In this document: positions 58,207-64,000 of the stretch, piece by piece | Numbering within the stretch: the stretch's first letter is position 1 | Layout of the letters: each line of letters begins with the position of its first letter | Assembly: GCA_036435485.1 (NCBI GenBank) | Contig: CM071596.1 | Location: 18,130,001-18,194,000 of the forward strand | DNA from: Saposhnikovia divaricata | Taxonomy: Eukaryota > Streptophyta > Magnoliopsida > Apiales > Apiaceae | DNA: 64,000 nt | Direction of reading: 5' to 3' | The notes under the pieces: generated by a model | What the model saw: only the letters and a program-made list of their open reading frames with translations | Told to the model about the DNA's origin: nothing | The model's database searches: none | Translations under genes and position numbers: made by a program

Positions 58207-58550
58207 ACAGAACACTCTTATATAACACTCTTATATAACAAACAACAAAGAACACCTTAGATCTATTAGATCCTTTGGCCCCGCCAGGGGCACCCAATAC
58301 AAAAAGTTGTTATTTTTTTACCCTCTATCAAGTCTGCAAAAAAAATGAAAAATGAAAATTACTGTTCACTGATGACGTCATCATGACGCCATCAATGAAC
58401 AATAAATTTTCAAAAAAAAAAAAATTTTTGCTGGTTTGCTAGAGGGTAAAAAAATAATAACTTTTTGTATTGGGTGCTATGACGGAACTCTTAAATTATA
58501 TTAGATATGAGGTGTTCTTTATTGTTTGTTATATAAGGTGTTTGTTATGG
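58207..58550. mobile_element. Long inverted-repeat element (MITE-like)
   Basis: Left arm ttatataacaaacaacaaag ... gcacccaatacaaaaagttg and right arm caataactttttgtattggg-like ... ctttattgtttgttatataa fold together almost completely. The centre has tgacgtcatcatgacgccatca. A (CT)n then (TA)n tract follows at 58559-58632. Confidence 0.75.
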
Positions 58551-58554
58551 AGTG

Positions 58555-58558
<4 letters not shown>

Positions 58559-58632
<74 letters not shown>
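58559..58632. repeat. (CT)n (TA)n compound microsatellite
   Basis: About 16 CT units then about 20 TA units. The overlapping open frame is an artefact. Confidence 0.95.
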
Positions 58633-58635
<3 letters not shown>

Positions 58636-58679
58636 TGATTAATTTAAATAAAACTGAAATGTGTGGATAAAATATAACG

Positions 58680-59045
58680 TAACTGTTACGATTTATTTAA
58701 TTGAAAATTAGTTGTTACAGCCGTTTTGATTATATTAAATCGACCGCTTCATTCTTATTAAATGGAATGGGGGTTACAATATTGATGAGGGTGGTATCAG
58801 TTACGTTTGGCCTCTCCTATAAATAGAGAGCTAAGCTGCTGATTTTATATATACCACACCCTACATTCTCTTCTCCTCTCTACACTCTATTCACCCTCAT
58901 GTCCGTAGCTTCTCTGCTTGAGAGTTGTGGGTTTTTCTGGCGACTGAGGTGCTAGTCGAAGTTGAGCTTTCTAATTTACTGTGATCATATAGCTCTGAGC
59001 TATTTTATCCTGGAAGAATATTGCCAGCATCCTGACACATTGTAA
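58680..59045 (+). repeat. Probable end part of a copia 5' LTR
   Basis: Has a TATA box (CTATAAATAG at 58816-58825), a CT-rich start region and a tgacaca near 59035 where the LTR could end. The left boundary is not visible, possibly because of the insertions to the left. No standard copia primer site was recognised after it. Confidence 0.4.
58816..58825 (+). promoter_or_regulatory. TATA box of the right-edge copia element
   Basis: CTATAAATAG, about 525 bp before the probable gag ATG. Confidence 0.5.
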
Positions 59046-59341
59046 GTGGGGGCAATTATCTCTTCAAGAGCAGTCAGGACTTCGAGCAAGGCCTGACGAC
59101 TCAACTGGTTTTTCTACTTGATTGATATACTGTTATAGATATGGCTACTGGTATGTCTTCTTTCTTTCATTCGTTCTTACAGTTACTGATATGCATGTTT
59201 TATACCTTTATGTTTTGTTTCGTTGATTGTTTGCTTGGCCTTGCCTTGTTAAATACGATATATAACTGCCTCTATGTTTCTATTTTAGTCATATTTTCCA
59301 ACATTCTTGAAGAGATAATTTGTTATATAGTATTTACCAAA

Positions 59342-60609
59342 ATGGTTAACGAAACTGAAGTTCCTGTTAGTAGTCCTGTTAGTGGTTGTTCTGGTGCATC
59401 TGCTGGGGTCGTTGATTGGACCACTTACAGTTTTCCACAACCGTTGAATTGACTGGGTTGCCGGAGAAATTCAATGGGGGCGTTGGCTTTTCTCGCTGGC
59501 AGAAAAGGATGAAGTTGTGGTTGACTGTAAAGGGTCTATGGCCTGTTGTGGAATATGAGAAGCCCGTTGTGGATCAAGCAAAGGCTGAATAAGTTAAGGG
59601 TTTTGCGAAGTGGGCTGAGAAGGATGGCGTGGCTAGGGCGGCTATTTTTGCTGCTCTGACGAACACCTTGTTTGATGTGTACTCCTCTGATGCCTACACC
59701 GCAAAACTCTTATAGGAGGAGCTGGACAAGACATATAATACTGACTCGCAAGGTTTGAAAAAGTATTCTGTGGCTAGGTTCCTTGATTTCAAGCTGGTGG
59801 ATAATAAGTCCATAACTGAGCAAGTGCATGAGTTCGAGATGATAGTGCATGCTTTGAAGGAGTCCGGAATGGACCTCCCCGAAAAGTTTAAGGTTATGAG
59901 TGTGATTGAAAAACTCCCAAAGTCTTGGGAAGAGTTCTCTCTCTCCCTGAAAAGAAAAAAAGGAGAGATCACCTGGACCAACCTTATGCTGGACATCTCG
60001 GTGCAAGAACAGCACAAGTCCAAACAGGGACATGTGGTGCCCACTGAGCACGGAAGCTTGAAGGTGAATGTAGCAACTATAGGACAGAAAAGGAAGGTTG
60101 TCTTTAAGAATGGTAATAATAATAAACCTAAGAATGACAAGGATAAGGCCAAGAAACCAAAAGCAAACAAACCATGTTGGTCTTGTGGGCAGGTTGGGCA
60201 CTAGAGTAAGGACTGCCCAACAAAGAAAGCGAAGAAAGCCGAGGTGGTAGCTCAAGCGAATGCTGTGCATGGAACCTCAAGTGGGCCTGTAGTGAACATG
60301 GTTGTTGGTGAGGCTACTGCTTCTGAAACCTACGTGGACCAGTATGTTACCTACAACCCTGTACTATTTTCCACTTATCTGTTAAATGAATGGTTGATTG
60401 ATACTGGAGCTAGTGTGCATATTTCTGCTGACATTAGTTTATTTGTATCTTATCAACAGAGTCATAGCTTAACAGTGATGATGGGGAATGCAAGTGCCGC
60501 TCAAGTACATGGAGTAGGAAACGTGGACCTGAAGTTTCCTTCGGGTCTTGTTCTATCCCTAACGAGAGTGCATCATGTTCCCGACATGCGTAGAAATATA
60601 ATAAGTTGA
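59342..60609 (+). pseudogene. Copia gag and protease, with in-frame stops
   Basis: The probable start is ATG 59342 (MVNETEVPVSSPVSG). A 1-bp shift near 59440 leads to the frame VELTGLPEKFNGGVGFSRW, which then runs to the end of pol. In-frame stops lie at 59590, 59713, 60202 and 60607. The stop at 60202 is inside the zinc knuckle CWSCGQVGHxSKDC. Gag motifs include KYSVARFLDFKLVDNKSITE and EKLPKSWEEFSLSLKRKK. The protease has WLIDTGASVHISAD. Gag forms the particle and protease cleaves the polyprotein; here both are interrupted. Confidence 0.85.
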
Positions 60610-63462
60610 AGCTGTTTAGTAGCTAATGGTTTTGAAGTCTCTTTAAAATGTAATAAAGTAGTTCTTATTCATACTGGTACATTTTTTGGCAGAGGTTACT
60701 TGTCAAATGGTTTATTTGTAATAAATGTTGAGCCCGTTTTGGGTGCGTTGATTAATAATATTACTCCTTCTATTAACTGTGTTGAATCTTCAAATTTATG
60801 CCATGCTAGACTTGGTCACTTAAACTTTGGTGCTCTTAAAAATATGATGAACTTAGAGTTGATTCCAAGACATACCATAGAAAAGAATTCTAAATGTCAA
60901 GTATGTGTGTCTGCTAAACAAATAAGGAAACCTTTTCATAATATTGTTAGGGATTCAGGTTTGTTAGATTTAATACACACTGATATTTGTGAATTTGGCG
61001 GTGTGTTGACTAAGGACCAGTTTAGATACTTCATTACCTTTATAGATGATAGTAGTAGATACTGTTATGTCTATTTACTTAGACATAAGGATGAAGCACT
61101 TAGTAAATTCATTATATATAAAACTGAAGTAGAAAAACAAACTAGTAAGGTACTTAAACGGTTGAGATTTGATAGAGGTGGTGAGTATACGAGTAACGCT
61201 TTTAATGAATTTTGTGCAAGCAATGGTATAGTTCATGAAGTTACCCCACCATACACACCTGAGTCTAATGGGGTTGCTGACCGAAAGAACAGAACTTTTA
61301 AAGATATGATTAATAGTATGCTTATTAATTCTGGGTTGCCTAAATACATGTGGGGAGAGGCTCTGAATACGGCTTGCCATATTCTGAATAGAGTCCCTCT
61401 GAAACACATGGATAAGACACCCTATGAGTTATGGAAGAGCAAAAAGACTAGTCTTAAGTATCTTCGTGTATGGGGGTGCCTTGCTAAGGTACTTGTCCTT
61501 GAACACAAGAGAAAGAAACTAGGTCTGAAGACTGTTGATTGTATCTTTCTGGGCTATCTTGAGACTACTACAGCTACGAGATTTTTAGTGTTAAAATCTG
61601 ACATAGATGGTATAGTAGCAAACACGATAGCTGAATTTCGTGATGCTACATTCTTTGAGGATGTTTACCCTATGAAGACTGGTATGCCTCAAGATACTTC
61701 TAATGAAGATCCTACTCACACATCGAGTTCTATTCTTGATCATGTGGAAAAGATGACAAATGTGGGGGCGGAACCTAGTAGTAGCTATACTCCTAAGGAG
61801 ATAGAGGAACCACAAAGAAGTAAGCGTGCAAAGGTAGTCAAGGAGTTTGGAAGTGATTTTATCACTTACAATGTCGAGGACGAACCTTTAACTTTCCGAC
61901 AAGCTATGGATTCTTCCGAGTCTAGGCACTGGAAGGGCGCTGTAAAGAGTGAAATTGACTCTATTGTTTCTAACGAAACATGGGAGTTAGTTGATCTCCC
62001 TCCTGGGTGTTCTACTATCGGGTGCAGATGGATCTTTAAAAGGAAGTTGAACCTTGATGGCTCAATAGATAAGTACAAAGCTAGACTGGTAGCTAAGGAT
62101 TTCAAGCAAAAGGAGGGCATTGATTACTTTGATACATACTCTCCTGTAGCTAGAATGACAGCAATCCGAATGCTTGTAGCATTGGCTTCCGTACATGGTC
62201 TTATCATCCATCAAATGGACGTAAAGACAGCTTTTCTTCATGGTGAACTTGAAGAAGAGATTTATATGGATCAGCCTGAGGGATTTGTTGCATCTGGTAA
62301 CGAAAGGAAAGTATGTAAGTTGATCAAATCCATCTATGGCTTGAAACAAGCTCCTAGGGATTGGCATAAAAAGTTTGATGAAACTGTGTTACCGTTCAAT
62401 TATGATATTAATGAAAGTGACAAGTATGTCTACACCAAAGTTAAAGGTAGTGAGTGTGTCATCTTGTGCCTGTATGTAGATGACATATTACTGTTTGGAA
62501 CCAATATTGAGATTATTAACGAGACAAAATCTTTCTTGAAAAGGCATTTTGAAATGAAGGATACGGTCGAGGCTAGTGTGATTCTTGGGCTCAAGCTGAC
62601 TCAGTCAGCTGAGGGAATAACGTTATCACAGTCTCATTATATTGATAAATTTATACTTGAGAAATATGGTTATTCACAGTGTAGAATCGCTAGTACACCC
62701 TATGATCCTAATGTTGCCTTTGTTAAGAATACTTCAGGAGTACCTGTGTCTCAGTTAAGGTATTCTCATATCATAGCGAGCTTGCAGTATCTGTCTAACT
62801 ATACTAGACCAAATATTTCATACTCTGTGTCTAAGTTGGCTAGATATACAAACTGTCCAAACAGAACTCATTGGGATGCTCTTGATAGAGTACTTAGATA
62901 TCTAAAAGGCACAATGTACCTTAGTTTACACTATAGGAGATTTCCTGGTATACTTGAGGGGTACAGTGATGCAAGTTGGATAGCTAAGAAGTCTGGTTCC
63001 AATGGAGTGACTGGATACGTGTTCACCTTAGCAGGTGGAGCAATATCCTGGAAGTCGACCAAACAGACTATGGTAACTCGGTCTACTTTTGAGGCTGAGT
63101 TGTGTGCACTTGATGCCATGGGGACGGAGGTTGAATGGTTACACGGACTTATGTCCGTGATACCTGTAGTAAGCAGACCGCTTCCTGCGATTGCTATTCA
63201 TTATGATAGTAAAACAACTATCAACAAGATTAGCAGTAAAAAATATAATGCTAAGACAAAGAGGCACATCCAAGTTAGACTAAAGTCTATAAGGGGTTTA
63301 GTGTCTGATAGGATTATAGCTGTAGAGTTCATAGGAACTCAGAATAATATAGCTGATCCTTTGACTAAAGGACTAGAACCTGCAGTGGTCCTTAAGTCAA
63401 GGTTGGGGATGGGGCTGTCAACCCATAATAGTTCATCATCAGTGGGAACCCAATGCACATGA
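60610..63462 (+). pseudogene. Copia integrase, reverse transcriptase and RNase H
   Basis: Same frame as gag, open from 60610 to the TGA at 63460-63462 (920 codons from the ATG at 60700). Residue numbers count from 60700. Integrase: zinc site CHARLGHLNFGAL ... CQVCVSAKQ; catalytic Asp95 (HTDICEF), Asp158 (RFDRGGEY) and, 35 residues on, Asp194 in NGVADRKNR where copia integrases have Glu. RT: VDLPPGCSTIGCRWIFKRKL, HQMDVKTAFLHGELEEEIYM, and YVDDIL at 592-597. RNase H: GYSDASWIAK, RSTFEAELCALDAMGTEVEW, KTKRHIQVR. The frame is otherwise well kept, but the integrase change and the stops upstream make it defective. Confidence 0.88.
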
Positions 63463-63987
63463 GAGGAGATCCCTTGAAGTGTATTCAATGTGGTAATAAC
63501 AATCTGTAAGGATGAATTGGGAGTACCTTTGCTACACAGATGAAATTGTTGTATCTGAGTCTATCCCCTATAAACCTAGAATGTACTGACGTTGCTAGTA
63601 AGCAAGAGTTATTATAACTCTGAATGGGGTCAAGTCATTCGATGAGATGGTAGCAGTACATCTCTGGAGATGCCCAGCTAAGCGAATGTAATTGTGTGGT
63701 CGCAATTAGAGGAAAGGGTTATTCCTCGAAGCATTCGACGAACAGGATCGAGACAAGACCATTAATGTCTCAAAGCCGTAGATTGGCACCATAGCCTTTG
63801 ACTTGTCGTCGTCTATCGAACATGGTTACACCAAACGGATTAAGATTCAAGGTGAAACATTCCATCTGAATCCGATAGCCATCGAAGTAGGGGACTCAAG
63901 AGGGTTCAAACCCGGAAGGGTACCGACTCTGAAAAACAAGTCATGATGAAAAAACCTGAAGCATTTCTATATGGATTTGTGGGGGTT
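63463..63987 (+). other. 3' untranslated part of the copia element
   Basis: About 525 bp between the pol stop and the 3' LTR, non-coding, ending in the polypurine tract. Confidence 0.7.
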
Positions 63988-64000
63988 TGTTAGAAAATGG

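Larger units (their letters stand above)
58680..64000 (+). mobile_element. Ty1/copia element, decayed, running off the right edge
   Basis: Order on the plus strand: LTR-like promoter region, gag, protease, integrase, reverse transcriptase, RNase H, a purine tract gtgggggtt at about 63979-63987, and the start of the 3' LTR (tgttagaaaatgg) at 63988. Integrase before RT is the copia order. The 3' LTR continues beyond the window. Confidence 0.85.

Noticed and set aside
56680..59045. Complete 5' LTR of the right-edge copia element
   Set aside because: The 3' LTR start in the window (tgttagaaaatgg) has no matching left boundary that I can find here, so only the promoter-proximal end is proposed.
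59141..59341. Hydrophobic frame before copia gag
   Set aside because: Looks like leader or intron sequence: a gtatgt follows ATGGCTACTG and an atatag precedes the likely gag ATG. The hydrophobic reading is T-rich noise.
59694..60270. Minus-strand frames opposite copia gag
   Set aside because: Shadows of the coding strand; no domain recognised.

Overview
The window is plant nuclear DNA, very probably from a eudicot. The evidence is a plant D-type cyclin, an SKU5-like gene remnant, Ty1/copia and Ty3/gypsy LTR retrotransposons of plant lineages (Tat and Athila types), CACTA transposons with plant gene fragments, Stowaway-like MITEs, Helitron-type termini and a high AT content with many (TA)n tracts. 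I cannot name the species. It is a repeat-dominated region with one apparently intact host gene, a CYCD2-type cyclin at 44684-45742 (minus), plus host pseudogenes.

Layout. 1-1440: a satellite-like array with 174-bp period. 2218-3795: a truncated SKU5-similar (multicopper oxidase-like) pseudogene. 4638-7580 and 43795-46662: two copies of a ~2.9-kb segment carrying the cyclin gene; the left copy is broken and the right copy is open. The cyclin is intronless and followed by a poly(A) tract, so it looks like a retrogene duplicated later together with its flanks. 7875-9393: a small gag-only copia element with LTRs, primer site and target-site duplication (TSD). 11576-32226: a complete Tat-lineage Ty3/gypsy element (496-bp LTRs, TSD AGAAG). 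It has gag-pol on the minus strand and a spliced extra gene on the opposite strand. That extra gene is split by a second complete element, an Athila-like gag-protease-only element at 15195-25144 (2441-bp LTRs, TSD GCTGC).

33105-40017 is a CACTA transposon (TSD TGT) that carries five consecutive exon pieces of a UTP25-like gene, a kinesin-12 piece and a nine-copy 175-bp tandem array. 42061-43432 is a poly(A)-tailed retroposon with an internal 622-bp duplication. 46882-47133 is a Stowaway-like MITE and 47746-48935 a probable solo copia LTR. 49349-54806 is a second CACTA transposon (TSD TTG) inserted in an old copia pol gene. It carries pieces of at least four host genes: BSL-type Kelch phosphatase, GARP-MYB, BiP/HSP70 and an unidentified coiled-coil gene. 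57070-58660 is a cluster of microsatellite-flanked inverted-repeat elements. From about 58700 to the right edge lies a decayed copia element whose 3' LTR begins 13 bp before the end of the window.

The most interesting content is the pair of gene-collecting CACTA elements, the satellite family shared between one of them and the left end of the window, the intronless cyclin and its decayed duplicate, and the Tat element's antisense spliced gene, whose reading frame closes exactly once the nested element and one TSD copy are left out.
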